Shown: positions 25,934 to 36,079 of the stretch, piece after piece | How the letters are laid out: each line of letters starts with the position of its first letter | Numbering within the stretch: the first letter of the stretch is position 1 | From: Shimia_B sp038525525 | GTDB lineage: Bacteria > Pseudomonadota > Alphaproteobacteria > Rhodobacterales > Rhodobacteraceae | Direction of reading: 5' to 3' | DNA: 64,000 nt | Assembly: GCA_038525525.1 (NCBI GenBank) | Contig: JBCBHO010000001.1 | Location: 496,001 to 560,000, forward strand | The notes under the pieces: generated by a model | What the model saw: the letters and a program-made list of their open reading frames with translations, nothing else | The model's database searches: none | Told to the model about the DNA's origin: nothing | Translations under genes and position numbers: made by a program

Positions 25934-27304
25934 ATGTTCCTCTCGGTCTTCGAGCTCTTCAAAGTCGGCATCGGCCCCTCCTCTTCGCACACGATGGGGC
26001 CCATGGTGGCCGCCGCGCGATTTCTCGATGCCCTGCGCACCAGCCCGTTCCAGCCCGCGGGCCTCCGGGCGCGCCTCCATGGCTCGCTCGCCTTCACAGG
26101 TGTCGGGCACGCCACCGACCGCGCCGTTATCCTCGGGCTCGCTGGCTTCGAACCAGCCACCTTCGACGCCGACAAGGCCGAAAAGACGCTGTCGGAGATC
26201 AAGGCGATGGGTCACGTTTCGCCGCCCGACCTCCCGCCCCTGCGCTTCGATCCGAAAGAAGACCTCGCCTTCGACTACGGGCCGCCTCTGCCCGGCCATG
26301 CCAACGGGCTCGTACTCATGGCCACCGATGGCCAGGGCGACGTGATCTTTCAGGAGACGTACTATTCCATCGGCGGCGGTTTCGTCGTCACGGAGGCGGA
26401 GCACGACGCGCCCGCGGAAGATGACGGTCCACCGGTCCCCTACCCCTTCGCCACCGCGGCGGATATGCTCGAGATGTGCGCCGAAAGTGGACGAAGCATC
26501 GCCGGCCTCAAGCGGGCCAACGAACTCTCCCGGATGGGCCCGCTCGCGCTCGACGCAGGGCTCGCGCGCATCTGGGAGGTGATGAATGCCTGCATCGATC
26601 GCGGGCTCGCCTCCGAGGGCATTCTCCCCGGCGGGCTGGGCGTCAAACGTCGCGCCCGAGGCATCCATGAAAAGCTCCTCTCCGAGCGCGGCATGAACCT
26701 CTCTGCCCCGCACACGATCAACGACTGGATGACCGTCTACGCCATGGCCGTGAACGAGGAGAACGCAGCCGGGGGGCAAGTGGTCACCGCTCCGACGAAC
26801 GGTGCCGCCGGGGTCGTGCCGGCCGCGATCCGCTATTGGCTCGACCACGTGCCGGGTGCCGCCCCCTCGAAGGTCCCGGACTTTCTCCTGACGGCCGCCG
26901 CGATCGGCGGCATCGTTAAGGTCAATGCGTCGATCTCCGGAGCCGAGGCGGGATGCCAGGCCGAAGTAGGCTCCGCCGCCGCCATGGCCGCCGCCGGGCT
27001 CTGCGCAGTCCTCGGCGGTAGCCCCGCCCAGGTGGAGAACGCTGCCGAGATCGCGCTCGAGCATCATCTCGGCATGACCTGCGACCCGGTGAAGGGCCTC
27101 GTGCAGGTGCCGTGCATCGAACGCAACGGCCTGGGCTGCATCAAGGCCGTCTCCGCCGCCTCGCTCGCGCTGCGCGGGGATGGTTCGCACCTCGTACCGC
27201 TCGATGCGGCCATCGAGACCATGCGCCAGACCGGGCGGGACATGAGCGAGAAATACAAGGAGACCTCGCTCGGCGGCCTCGCCGTGAACGTCCCGAATTG
27301 CTGA
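25934..27304 (+). CDS. sdaA: L-serine ammonia-lyase (iron-sulfur, single chain)
   Basis: A 456-residue enzyme that deaminates L-serine to pyruvate with a [4Fe-4S] cluster, in the cytoplasm. The beta-like domain starts FLSVFELFKVGIGPSSSHTMGPM (motif pieces SSSHTMGP are diagnostic). The alpha-like domain has GGQVVTAPTNGAAGVVPA near residue 280, then NASISGAEAGCQAEVG near 340 and EHHLGMTCDPVKGLVQVPCIERN near 375, which supply the cluster cysteines. The size fits the fused single-chain form. The start is ATG at 25934. A structured 370-bp region precedes it. It ends 45 bp before a DMT transporter gene, probably in the same operon. Confidence 0.95.
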   Translation: MFLSVFELFKVGIGPSSSHTMGPMVAAARFLDALRTSPFQPAGLRARLHGSLAFTGVGHATDRAVILGLAGFEPATFDADKAEKTLSEIKAMGHVSPPDLPPLRFDPKEDLAFDYGPPLPGHANGLVLMATDGQGDVIFQETYYSIGGGFVVTEAEHDAPAEDDGPPVPYPFATAADMLEMCAESGRSIAGLKRANELSRMGPLALDAGLARIWEVMNACIDRGLASEGILPGGLGVKRRARGIHEKLLSERGMNLSAPHTINDWMTVYAMAVNEENAAGGQVVTAPTNGAAGVVPAAIRYWLDHVPGAAPSKVPDFLLTAAAIGGIVKVNASISGAEAGCQAEVGSAAAMAAAGLCAVLGGSPAQVENAAEIALEHHLGMTCDPVKGLVQVPCIERNGLGCIKAVSAASLALRGDGSHLVPLDAAIETMRQTGRDMSEKYKETSLGGLAVNVPNC

Positions 27305-27349
27305 GCACCCCTGCTGGTCATCCAGTGCGGCGGGGCGTAGCGTTGGCCC

Positions 27350-28294
27350 ATGGCTGGTGATCGTCCCTTCCTCGGCGTCCTCCTCATGCTGGGCTTTTGC
27401 GTGCTCATCCCGGTGAGCGACGCCCTCGCGAAGATCCTTGGCGCGACGCTGCCGGTCATGCTCATCGTCTTCGTGCGGGTGGCCACGCAAGGCGTGCTCC
27501 TCGTGCCGCTCAGCCGTGCCCTCGAGCCGCGCTTCTGGCCCGAGCATCGCTATATCGGTGCCATCGTGTTGAGGACGCTTCTCTATATCGGTGGCCTCGC
27601 GACGATGATCACCGCGCTTCGCTACCTGCCCCTCGCCGATGCCGTGGCCATCGCCTTCGTGATGCCTTTCATCATGCTCCTCCTCGGACACTGGTTCCTC
27701 GGCGAGGAGGTCGGCGCACGGCGCATCGGGGCCTGCGTCGTGGGCTTTGGCGGAACGCTCATGGTCATTCAGCCGAGCTTCGAGGAGGTGGGCGCGGCGG
27801 CGCTCCTGCCGCTCGGGGTGGCCGTCCTCTTTTCGCTCTTCATGCTGGTGACCCGGCAGATCGCCAAAGCAGTGGAGCCTATCGCGATGCAGGCCCTGTC
27901 CGGCCTCATCGCCTGCGCCATCCTCGGGCCGCTTCTCGTGATCGGGTCGCAACTCGGCTGGTCCGATCTGCGCGTCGCGCCGGTCACGGGCGCGGAAGCG
28001 GCGATGCTCGCGGGCATGGCGCTCATCGGCACGGCGGCGCATCTCCTGATGACTTGGTCGCTCAAATTCGCGCCCTCGGCCACGCTCGCGCCCGTGCAGT
28101 ATCTCGAGATCCCTTTCGCCACGGCCGTGGGCTACATCGTCTTCCGCGATCTGCCTGACGGGCTCGCGGCCCTCGGCATCGCGATCACCATGGCCGCTGG
28201 GCTCTACATCATCCTGCGAGAGCGGCGCACACCTGCCCCAGCGCCGCAAGCGGAAGCATCACCAATACTGAGCGGCGATCCACGCGCACGGTAA
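27350..28294 (+). CDS. EamA/DMT-superfamily transporter
   Basis: A 314-residue protein with about ten hydrophobic segments in two EamA repeats. Family loops are YLPLADAVAIAFVMPFIMLLLGHWFLGEEVG in the first repeat and PVQYLEIPFATAVGYIVFRDLPD in the second. It follows sdaA closely; export of serine, threonine or a related metabolite is possible, but that is inference. Its last 86 bp overlap the 3' end of thiN on the other strand, a real tail-to-tail overlap since both frames encode family-like sequence. Confidence 0.88.
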   Translation: MAGDRPFLGVLLMLGFCVLIPVSDALAKILGATLPVMLIVFVRVATQGVLLVPLSRALEPRFWPEHRYIGAIVLRTLLYIGGLATMITALRYLPLADAVAIAFVMPFIMLLLGHWFLGEEVGARRIGACVVGFGGTLMVIQPSFEEVGAAALLPLGVAVLFSLFMLVTRQIAKAVEPIAMQALSGLIACAILGPLLVIGSQLGWSDLRVAPVTGAEAAMLAGMALIGTAAHLLMTWSLKFAPSATLAPVQYLEIPFATAVGYIVFRDLPDGLAALGIAITMAAGLYIILRERRTPAPAPQAEASPILSGDPRAR

Positions 28295-28859
28295 GGGGCC
28301 CGCCCAGCGCGGTGTTGGATGTGGACGTCATGCCGTCAGGCGACACGGGCGCATCGTCGAGGGGGTAGCGCAGCCCCGTCGTCGTGAGCTGCGCGGGCAG
28401 GAGCGGATAGAGCGCCACGGGCGTGCCCTCCTCCAGATCGAGGGTGAGCGGATCAGGTGCCAGAAATGCAATCTCGGTTTTCGACAGAAGCACCACGGGG
28501 CGCGGTTCCTTCAGGAGCGCGGAAAAGGCCGCGAGCTGGTGGTCGAGCCGCCCCCCGAGAAACCCGACCCCGAGAAAGAGCGGCGCTTCCACGGCAGCGA
28601 GACACTTTTCGAAGTCCGTGCTGTTCTGATCTGGCCGGTGCAGGCGCTCTGCCTCGCCCAGATCCTCGGCGTCGAGGCTGTCGAAATCACCGACCACGGC
28701 GCGCAGCGGGTGCCCGCCCTGCCGCGCCAAACGCGCGCCCCCATCAGCTGCCACAAGGAGGGGCGCAAACGTCAACGCTGTGTTAACCAAGCTCCCCGTA
28801 GCCTCGCCCCCGCCCAACAGTGTCACCGGCCTCCCGGGCGATTGAATGGGGCGAAACAT
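28209..28859 (-). CDS. thiN: Thiamine pyrophosphokinase
   Basis: A 216-residue cytoplasmic enzyme that makes thiamine diphosphate from thiamine and ATP. Visible motifs are VAADGGARLA near residue 37, VVGDFDSL near 56 (Mg/ATP-binding Asp residues), DQNSTDFEKCL near 76 and GFLGGRLDHQLAAFSAL near 100. The C-terminal thiamine-binding domain ends GMTSTSNTALGGPLTVRVD. The frame is open upstream to 29021, but only the ATG at 28859 gives a family-like start (MFRPIQS). The 3' end overlaps the DMT gene on the plus strand. It is divergent from the acidic-protein gene. Confidence 0.92.
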   Translation of the reverse strand: MFRPIQSPGRPVTLLGGGEATGSLVNTALTFAPLLVAADGGARLARQGGHPLRAVVGDFDSLDAEDLGEAERLHRPDQNSTDFEKCLAAVEAPLFLGVGFLGGRLDHQLAAFSALLKEPRPVVLLSKTEIAFLAPDPLTLDLEEGTPVALYPLLPAQLTTTGLRYPLDDAPVSPDGMTSTSNTALGGPLTVRVDRRSVLVMLPLAALGQVCAALAG

Positions 28860-28961
28860 AGGCGAATCCTGTAATTTGAAGGAGATGACCACAAAGGCGC
28901 CATGAAAATACACGACAAAATCCCCTGTTGCGGTCCAATGGACGGCACACGGACTGGTAAA

Positions 28962-28990
28962 TTGCCGCTTAATCGAGTGGCAAATAGATA
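28962..28990 (+). promoter_or_regulatory. Candidate promoter of the acidic-protein gene
   Basis: TTGCCG at 28962, a 17-bp spacer and TAGATA at 28985-28990, 14 bp before the ATG at 29005. The -35 is a fair match, the -10 weak. TTGCC and GGCAA flank the spacer as a small dyad, so a regulator could bind here. Confidence 0.3.
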
Positions 28991-29004
28991 AGTGAGCAAT
29001 CGCC

Positions 29005-31731
29005 ATGGTTGGTAACAGCAAAGTTCTGACGGTGTCCTACGGGACGTTCTCGTGCACCCTTGAAGGGTTCGACGACAGCTTCGACACCATGAAAGCGATC
29101 GCCGAGTATTTCCGCGATCTCGCAGCGGAGGATCGCTACTTCGGCGCCGAACCGCCGCAGCCCGATGCAGAGGTCCTGGCCCGCATCGCCGAGCGCGAAC
29201 TGGCCCGCGGCGTGCAGGCCCGTGCGGAAGGGGGTAAAGTCCTCATTCAGCCCACGGCCTCGCCCGAGCCCGCGCCCCAGCCAAAGCCCCAGCCTGTGCC
29301 CACACCAGCTCCCGCCGAAGCGGAAGCTCAGGAGACCGAGGCCGCGCCGGCTGACGTTGCGCAGCCCAACACGGCAGAGGCCGCCGCGCCGATCGCAGCG
29401 CCGGAGATCGCAGCGGAAGCGCCCAGCGAAGTCACCGAAGAAGCGGTCTTCGAGGCGGAGGCCGAAACTGCCGGCGTGATGGATGCCGAGGAAGAGCTCG
29501 CCGGGACGGACGACGTGGAAGAGCCCGAGATCGTCGCAGACGCGGACGAGGGTTCTTCCGCGGAGTCCGACACGGTCGAGGCAATCGGAGAGGAAGAAGA
29601 CGACGCTCAGGCCGAGGACGAGGCCGAGGCGGATGGGGCTGCTGAAGAGGCAGAGACGCTCGAAATCGAAGAGGCCGAGATCGAGGTTGCCGAAGCCGCC
29701 GAGATCGAAGACGCAACCGACGCAGATATCGACGAGATTGATGCCGCCGACGCCTCTGAAGAGACCTTCGACACGGAAGACGAAGCTGCAGAAGCCCTCG
29801 CGGCAGACGAAACCGAGACCGAGACAGCCGAGGAAGAGGCTCTGGACGACGTTCCGTCCATAGACGACCTCGAAGAGGTCGCCGAGGGTGAAGGCGAGGC
29901 CGTCGAAGCGTCGGACGACGCGGATGAGGTGACGGAAGAGTTCGCCGCGCCCGAGGCTGCAGAGACGGAAGAGGACGCCCTGCCCGCGGCCGACATGGCC
30001 GAGGACGAGACCAAGGCGCTTTCCCACGACGACGAGGAGATCGCCGCGGACGTGGCCGAGATCGAAGAGGACGACGCGCCCGAAGCTGCAGAAGCCGCCG
30101 AGGACGAAGACGAAGACGAGATGTCCGACATCGCGGCCCGTGACGAAACCGAAGCCAATCAAGTCGCCGCGAGCGATGCTGTTGCCCAAGACGACGCCGA
30201 GGCCGCGCAAGAGCAGCCTGAAGAGGAGCCGGCGCCGAACAGCCTCGCCGCAAAGCTCCGCCGCATCCAGGCCGTGGTGACCTCTGCCGCGGCCGGCACG
30301 GGCGCCGCGGCCATCGCACGCCGCATGGCCGGCCGCGCCGACGAAGCGCGCGAGACCTACATGGAAGACGAGCACGCGGAGACCGCCGGAGACGAGAGCT
30401 CCACGATCGACAGCGTCTTCGCGCAGATGCAGACCCGCGCCCAAGAGCGCGCCGCGGCTGCCGAGGCGGACGCCGCGGAGGACGCGGCCGTCTCCGAAGA
30501 CGACAACGCCGCGCAGGAAGAGGTGGCTCTCGCTGAGGATCAGACCGACGCGTCGGACGACACCGAGAGCGACGCCCCCGCCACGCACCGCGTGCTCAAG
30601 ATGAAGCGCGCCGATTTCGAGGCGGCGATGGCAGCGGCCCGGGCCGAGACGACGGACGCTGCCGAAGAGGACGGCGAAGACGACGTGTCCGGCTTCCTCG
30701 CGAACGCGGAGATCGAGGGCGTCGAAGAGACAGCCGAGGAAATCGAAAGCTCGCTCAGCGACGAGGACGAAGCGGACCTCATGGCCGAGCTCGCCGCCGC
30801 GGAGGCAGAGGCCGGGGCCGACACGGACACGGACACGGACGGGGACGCTCGGGTCGCTGATGCCGACGAAGAGACCCCGGTCGCTGAAACCCACGAAGAC
30901 GAAGACGTTGCAGCCGAGGAGGTCGAAGAGGTCGACGCCCAGAGCGATGAGCTCGAGACCGACGAGGCGCTGATGGCGGCCGCGGAAACCGCGAGCACCG
31001 ACGAGGACGAGGATGACGCCGACGCCGCCTTCCCGGACAGCGACAGCACCGTGTCGCGCCTCATGGATGAAGCGGATGCCAAGCTCGATGAACCGGAGAC
31101 CCGCACCCGCCGCGAAGCGTATTCGCACCTGAAGGCCGCCGTAGCCGCCAAACAGGCCGCGCGCTCCATGGGCGAGGCAGAGCACGTGACCGACGCGGAG
31201 CGAGAGGGCGATTACCGCGCCGATCTCGCCGAGGTCGTACGTCCCCGCCGCGCGTCCACGTCAGACAAGGGCGCCCGGACGGAGCGTCCGAGCCCCGCAC
31301 CGCTGAAGCTCGTGGCCTCCCAGCGCGTCGACACCCCACATGACCCCGCTGCCGATGCCGCCCCGGCCGAGCCCGTGCGCCCGCGCCGCGTGGCCACGAC
31401 GCCGGCCCCGGCAAGTCCGGCCCAGCCCGCCCCGGGCGCGTTCAGCGCCTTCGCGCAGCAGGCCGGTGCCGATGGCCTGCCCGATGTGCTGGAGGCCGCC
31501 GCCGCCTACCTGACGCATGTGGAAGGGGCCGAGGTCTTCTCACGCCCGCAGGTCATGCGTGCCGTGCAGCAGGCCATGCCGCAGGGCAGCTTCACCCGCG
31601 AGGACGGCCTGCGCGCCTTTGGCACGCTCTTGCGCCAGGGGCGGCTCGAAAAGATCCGCGGCGGCCAGTTCCAGATCACGGAAAGCACGCGCTACCAGCC
31701 GGAGGCACGCGAGCTTCGCGCCGCGGGCTAA
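29005..31731 (+). CDS. Giant acidic low-complexity protein with conserved ends, function unknown
   Basis: A 908-residue protein in three parts. Residues 1-75 form a compact, well-ordered domain (LTVSYGTFSCTLEGFDDSF, then MKAIAEYFRDLAAEDRYFGA). Residues 75-740 are almost wholly Ala, Glu, Asp and Thr, with long runs of EAEAxEAE-type composition, one basic stretch near 415-445 (LAAKLRRIQAVV ... AIARRMAGRA) and one around 530-550 (THRVLKMKRADFEAAM). Residues 810-908 are again ordered (LPDVLEAAAAYLTHVEG, FSRPQVMRAVQQAM, EDGLRAFGTLLRQGRLEKI) and resemble a winged-helix or SPOR-less helical DNA-binding fold. No signal peptide or membrane helix is seen. I recall similar proteins of variable length in Rhodobacterales but not a function. 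The antisense frame of 738 codons is a mirror of the acidic codons. Confidence 0.88.
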   Translation: MVGNSKVLTVSYGTFSCTLEGFDDSFDTMKAIAEYFRDLAAEDRYFGAEPPQPDAEVLARIAERELARGVQARAEGGKVLIQPTASPEPAPQPKPQPVPTPAPAEAEAQETEAAPADVAQPNTAEAAAPIAAPEIAAEAPSEVTEEAVFEAEAETAGVMDAEEELAGTDDVEEPEIVADADEGSSAESDTVEAIGEEEDDAQAEDEAEADGAAEEAETLEIEEAEIEVAEAAEIEDATDADIDEIDAADASEETFDTEDEAAEALAADETETETAEEEALDDVPSIDDLEEVAEGEGEAVEASDDADEVTEEFAAPEAAETEEDALPAADMAEDETKALSHDDEEIAADVAEIEEDDAPEAAEAAEDEDEDEMSDIAARDETEANQVAASDAVAQDDAEAAQEQPEEEPAPNSLAAKLRRIQAVVTSAAAGTGAAAIARRMAGRADEARETYMEDEHAETAGDESSTIDSVFAQMQTRAQERAAAAEADAAEDAAVSEDDNAAQEEVALAEDQTDASDDTESDAPATHRVLKMKRADFEAAMAAARAETTDAAEEDGEDDVSGFLANAEIEGVEETAEEIESSLSDEDEADLMAELAAAEAEAGADTDTDTDGDARVADADEETPVAETHEDEDVAAEEVEEVDAQSDELETDEALMAAAETASTDEDEDDADAAFPDSDSTVSRLMDEADAKLDEPETRTRREAYSHLKAAVAAKQAARSMGEAEHVTDAEREGDYRADLAEVVRPRRASTSDKGARTERPSPAPLKLVASQRVDTPHDPAADAAPAEPVRPRRVATTPAPASPAQPAPGAFSAFAQQAGADGLPDVLEAAAAYLTHVEGAEVFSRPQVMRAVQQAMPQGSFTREDGLRAFGTLLRQGRLEKIRGGQFQITESTRYQPEARELRAAG

Positions 31732-31752
31732 GCCTCACGCCTGAAAAGCGAG

Positions 31753-31783
31753 CGCCCGCGCGGATCCTCCGTGCGGGCGTTTC
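31753..31783 (+). terminator. Rho-independent terminator
   Basis: A 12-bp stem (CGCCCGCGCGGA / TCCGTGCGGGCG, one G-T pair, 3-nt loop) is followed by TTTCGCATTCTTCT. It ends the acidic-protein gene 22 bp after its stop. Confidence 0.85.
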
Positions 31784-31801
31784 GCATTCTTCTCTGCGCT
31801 T

Positions 31802-32044
31802 CTACTTCTCGGGGGGCGCGTCGGGGTCGGGCTGCCCCACGCCGAGAAAGACCTTTTTAAGCGGGATCGCCCAAAGGACGCCGAGCGCCACGTAAATCGC
31901 AAGCTCGAGCAGGATCGGCGGCTGCATCCCGAACCACACCCGGAAATAGCTCATGATCGTCACCGCCACCACGATATAGGCGGGCAGCGCGAAGATCAGG
32001 ATGAACAGCGACCAGCGTTTCTTGGCTTTGTGGCTCAGGGCCAT
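31802..32044 (-). CDS. DUF2842 small membrane protein
   Basis: An 80-residue protein with two hydrophobic helices (FILIFALPAYIVVAVTIMSYF and ILLELAIYVALGVLWAIPL). The basic start MALSHKAKKRW and the IPLKKVFLGVGQPDPDAPPEK tail match the alphaproteobacterial DUF2842 family. Function is unknown. It lies 8 bp after purA on the same strand, so it is probably cotranscribed. A longer open frame upstream (to 32128) overlaps purA and was not used. Confidence 0.88.
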   Translation of the reverse strand: MALSHKAKKRWSLFILIFALPAYIVVAVTIMSYFRVWFGMQPPILLELAIYVALGVLWAIPLKKVFLGVGQPDPDAPPEK

Positions 32045-32052
32045 GGACGTCC

Positions 32053-33345
<1,293 letters not shown>

Positions 33346-33477
33346 GCTCGATCCCTCGGCTCTGCGTTCAACCGCGCGCCTCCTAGCGGAACGAAGCTCA
33401 GGGTGAAAGCCCCCGCGCCCGCCTTTCCGCCCGGCGCCGCCGCTTGACGGCACGGGCGCGGGCGGGGAAAGGGGGGC

Positions 33478-33876
33478 ATGGCAAGTATCCTGATCCGCTG
33501 GCTCTTCGCATTCCTTTTGCTGTCGGCCACCTACAACCCGACGCCCTATAATTTCATCCGCCTGGGGCTCGACAACTATGCCGAGGCCACGTCCTTCGTG
33601 GTGCTCGGAGGGCTCGTGCTTTTCGTGGGATACGTCATTTATCTGCGAGCGACGCTACGCTCCATCGGAGGCTTCGGTATGCTCCTCGTGGCGGCGCTGG
33701 TGGGCGCGCTGATCTGGGTCGCCGTGGACCTTGGCCTCGTGAACCTCGAGGACCCAAGCGTGAACCTCTGGCTCGCGATCTTCGCGGTGTCGGTGGTCCT
33801 TGGCATTGGGCTGAGTTGGTCCATCGTGCGGCGCAGGCTCTCGGGGCAGGCCGATGTTGACGATGTCGAAGAGTAG
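33478..33876 (+). CDS. DUF6524-like small membrane protein
   Basis: A 132-residue protein with four hydrophobic helices: an N-terminal SILIRWLFAFLLLSATYNPT with the conserved tyrosine-Asn-Pro segment, then SFVVLGGLVLFVGYVIYL, GFGMLLVAALVGALIWVAV and LWLAIFAVSVVLGIGLSWSIV. The C-terminus is acidic. This pattern resembles the family now called DUF6524; no function is known. It is 59 bp upstream of secG. Confidence 0.8.
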   Translation: MASILIRWLFAFLLLSATYNPTPYNFIRLGLDNYAEATSFVVLGGLVLFVGYVIYLRATLRSIGGFGMLLVAALVGALIWVAVDLGLVNLEDPSVNLWLAIFAVSVVLGIGLSWSIVRRRLSGQADVDDVEE

Positions 33877-33935
33877 GGTTGCGGGGGCAGCGAGACGCTT
33901 CTAGATACGCCCCGTTCCGCCAAAAGGCCCCTGCC

Positions 33936-34295
33936 ATGCAAAACGTCGTCCTCATCATCCTTCTGCTCCTCGCGGCCGCGCTCATCGCGGTGGTGCTGCT
34001 CCAGCGTTCGGAGGGGGGCGGCCTCGGGATCGGCGGTGGATCGGGCGGCGGCATCCAGGCCCGTGGGCAGGGCAACGCGCTCACCCGGCTGACCTGGATC
34101 CTGGGGACGGCCTTCATGGCGGCCGCCCTCGCGCTCACGCTCATCTCCGCGCAGAATGCAGGCTCCTCCTCGGTGCTCGATGGCGGGGACGCATTGCTGC
34201 CCCCGGGCGAGGCCGAGACGACTGTGCCCGCGGGTGAAGACCTGCTGCCGCCCTCTCTTGATGACGAGGAGCCACTTCTGCCCGTGGCGGAGTAA
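33936..34295 (+). CDS. secG: Preprotein translocase subunit SecG
   Basis: A 119-residue inner-membrane protein. Two transmembrane helices flank the SecG loop: VVLIILLLLAAALIAVVLLQRSEGGGLGIGGG starts it, with the LLQRSEGGGLG motif typical of SecG, and LTRLTWILGTAFMAAALALTL is the second helix. It is part of the SecYEG channel. The tail is acidic and longer than in E. coli. The frame is open upstream to 33879, but the ATG at 33936 gives the family start. It is followed by pyrG, as in many Rhodobacterales. Confidence 0.93.
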   Translation: MQNVVLIILLLLAAALIAVVLLQRSEGGGLGIGGGSGGGIQARGQGNALTRLTWILGTAFMAAALALTLISAQNAGSSSVLDGGDALLPPGEAETTVPAGEDLLPPSLDDEEPLLPVAE

Positions 34296-34307
34296 ACACT
34301 AGAAGTT

Positions 34308-34335
34308 GCGCCGAAGAGCCGTCGGCGCGCTTTAT
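34308..34335 (+). terminator. Weak terminator after secG
   Basis: GCGCCGA pairs with TCGGCGC around a 7-nt loop; the following GCTTTATC has a short T-run. It would separate secG from pyrG, 13 bp after the secG stop. Confidence 0.5.
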
Positions 34336-34433
34336 CTAGCTGGCAGCCATGGACAGCTTGGGGCGAATCCTTATACGCTTAAACCCCGTGGTGCTGCGAA
34401 TTCGAGCACGCAAGACACGACGGGGGGGCCGGC

Positions 34434-36077
34434 TTGGCACGTTTCATTTTCATTACTGGCGGCGTGGTGTCCTCCCTCGGGAAGGGGCTCGCATCGGCAG
34501 CGCTGGGCGCGCTTTTGCAGGCGCGCGGCTATTCCGTGCGCCTCCGTAAGCTCGACCCATATCTCAATGTCGATCCCGGCACGATGTCACCTTTCGAGCA
34601 CGGCGAAGTCTTCGTCACGGATGACGGCGCGGAGACGGATCTCGACCTCGGGCATTACGAGCGGTTCACCGGCGTCCACGCGCGCGGCACGGACTCCGTG
34701 TCCTCGGGCCGGATCTACTCCAACGTGCTCGAGAAGGAGCGCCGCGGCGACTACCTCGGCAAGACCATCCAGGTCATTCCCCACGTCACAAACGAGATCA
34801 AGGACTTCATCTCCATCGGCGAGGACGAGGTCGATTTCATGCTCTGCGAGATCGGCGGCACGGTGGGCGATATCGAGGGCCTGCCCTTCTTCGAGGCGAT
34901 CCGCCAATTCGCCCAGGACAAGCCGCGCGGCCAGTGCATCTTCATGCACCTGACGCTCCTGCCCTACATCAAGGCCTCCGGCGAGCTGAAGACGAAACCC
35001 ACCCAGCACAGCGTGAAAGAGCTGCGCTCCATCGGGCTGGCGCCGGACATTCTCGTCTGCCGCTCTGAAGGCCCGATCCCAGCGAAGGAGCGCGAGAAGC
35101 TCGCGCTCTTTTGTAACGTGCGCGCCGACAGCGTCATCGCCGCGCAAGATCTGAAATCCATCTACGAGGCGCCGCTGGCCTATCACCGCGAGGGGCTCGA
35201 CCAGGCAGTGCTCGATGCCTTCCAGATCGCGCCCGCGCCGCGCCCCGATCTTACGCGATGGGAAGACGTGGCCGACCGGATTTACAATCCCCAGGGCGAG
35301 GTGAAGGTCGCCATCGTGGGCAAGTACACCCAGCTCGAGGACGCCTACAAATCCATCGCCGAGGCGCTGACCCACGGGGGCATGGCGAACCGGGTGAAGG
35401 TCAGTGTCGAATGGGTCGATGCGGAGCTCTTCGAGCGGGAAGATCCCGCGCCGCATCTCGAAGGCTTCCACGCGATCCTCGTCCCCGGCGGCTTTGGCGA
35501 GCGGGGCACGGAGGGCAAGATCAAGGCTGCGCAGTTCGCGCGCGAGCGGAAAGTGCCCTATCTGGGCATCTGTCTGGGCATGCAGATGGCCGTGATCGAG
35601 GCGGCCCGCAATCTCGCCGATCTGGGCGATGCGGGCTCCGAGGAGTTCGACCATGAAGCCGGCGCCAAGCGGTTCACTCCGGTCGTTTACCACCTCAAGG
35701 AATGGGTGCAGGGCAATCACAAGGTCTCCCGCAAGGTCACCGACGACAAGGGCGGCACCATGCGCCTCGGCGCCTATGACGCCGTCCTCAGCGACGGGTC
35801 GAAAGTCGCCGAAGTCTACGGCGCCACCGCCATCGAGGAACGGCACCGCCACCGCTACGAAGTCGATATCGAGTACCGCGAGAAGCTCGAAGCCAAGGGC
35901 CTACGCTTCTCCGGCATGTCGCCTGACGGCCGCCTCCCCGAGATCGTGGAGGTGAAGGACCACCCCTGGTTCATCGGCGTGCAGTTTCACCCGGAGCTCA
36001 AGTCCAAGCCCTTCGAGCCCCACCCGCTCTTCAAGGATTTCGTGCGCGCCGCGAAGGACACCAGCAGATTGGTCTAG
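34434..36077 (+). CDS. pyrG: CTP synthase
   Basis: A 547-residue enzyme that converts UTP to CTP with ammonia from glutamine. The amidoligase domain starts ARFIFITGGVVSSLGKG (P-loop) and has the UTP/CTP-site stretch DPYLNVDPGTMSP near 43. The C-terminal glutaminase has GICLGMQMAVIE with nucleophile Cys near 385 and VQFHPEL with the His-Glu pair near 520. The start codon is TTG (34434) with GGGGGGG upstream; the family N-terminus begins exactly there and no in-frame ATG precedes it, so the TTG is well supported. Confidence 0.97.
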   Translation: MARFIFITGGVVSSLGKGLASAALGALLQARGYSVRLRKLDPYLNVDPGTMSPFEHGEVFVTDDGAETDLDLGHYERFTGVHARGTDSVSSGRIYSNVLEKERRGDYLGKTIQVIPHVTNEIKDFISIGEDEVDFMLCEIGGTVGDIEGLPFFEAIRQFAQDKPRGQCIFMHLTLLPYIKASGELKTKPTQHSVKELRSIGLAPDILVCRSEGPIPAKEREKLALFCNVRADSVIAAQDLKSIYEAPLAYHREGLDQAVLDAFQIAPAPRPDLTRWEDVADRIYNPQGEVKVAIVGKYTQLEDAYKSIAEALTHGGMANRVKVSVEWVDAELFEREDPAPHLEGFHAILVPGGFGERGTEGKIKAAQFARERKVPYLGICLGMQMAVIEAARNLADLGDAGSEEFDHEAGAKRFTPVVYHLKEWVQGNHKVSRKVTDDKGGTMRLGAYDAVLSDGSKVAEVYGATAIEERHRHRYEVDIEYREKLEAKGLRFSGMSPDGRLPEIVEVKDHPWFIGVQFHPELKSKPFEPHPLFKDFVRAAKDTSRLV

Positions 36078-36079
36078 CC

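Noticed and set aside
29300..31100. Possible repeat array or CRISPR in the acidic-protein gene
   Set aside because: The repetition comes from Ala/Glu/Asp codons; there are no constant-length repeats with unique spacers.
28969..31185. 738-codon frame on the minus strand over the acidic-protein gene
   Set aside because: It mirrors the GAC/GAG/GCC codons of the plus-strand gene and has no family-like pattern; long antisense frames are expected in such GC-rich DNA.
34306..34953. 215-codon plus-strand frame overlapping the start of pyrG in another frame
   Set aside because: pyrG motifs begin at 34434 in a different frame; this one is Arg/Ser-rich shadow.
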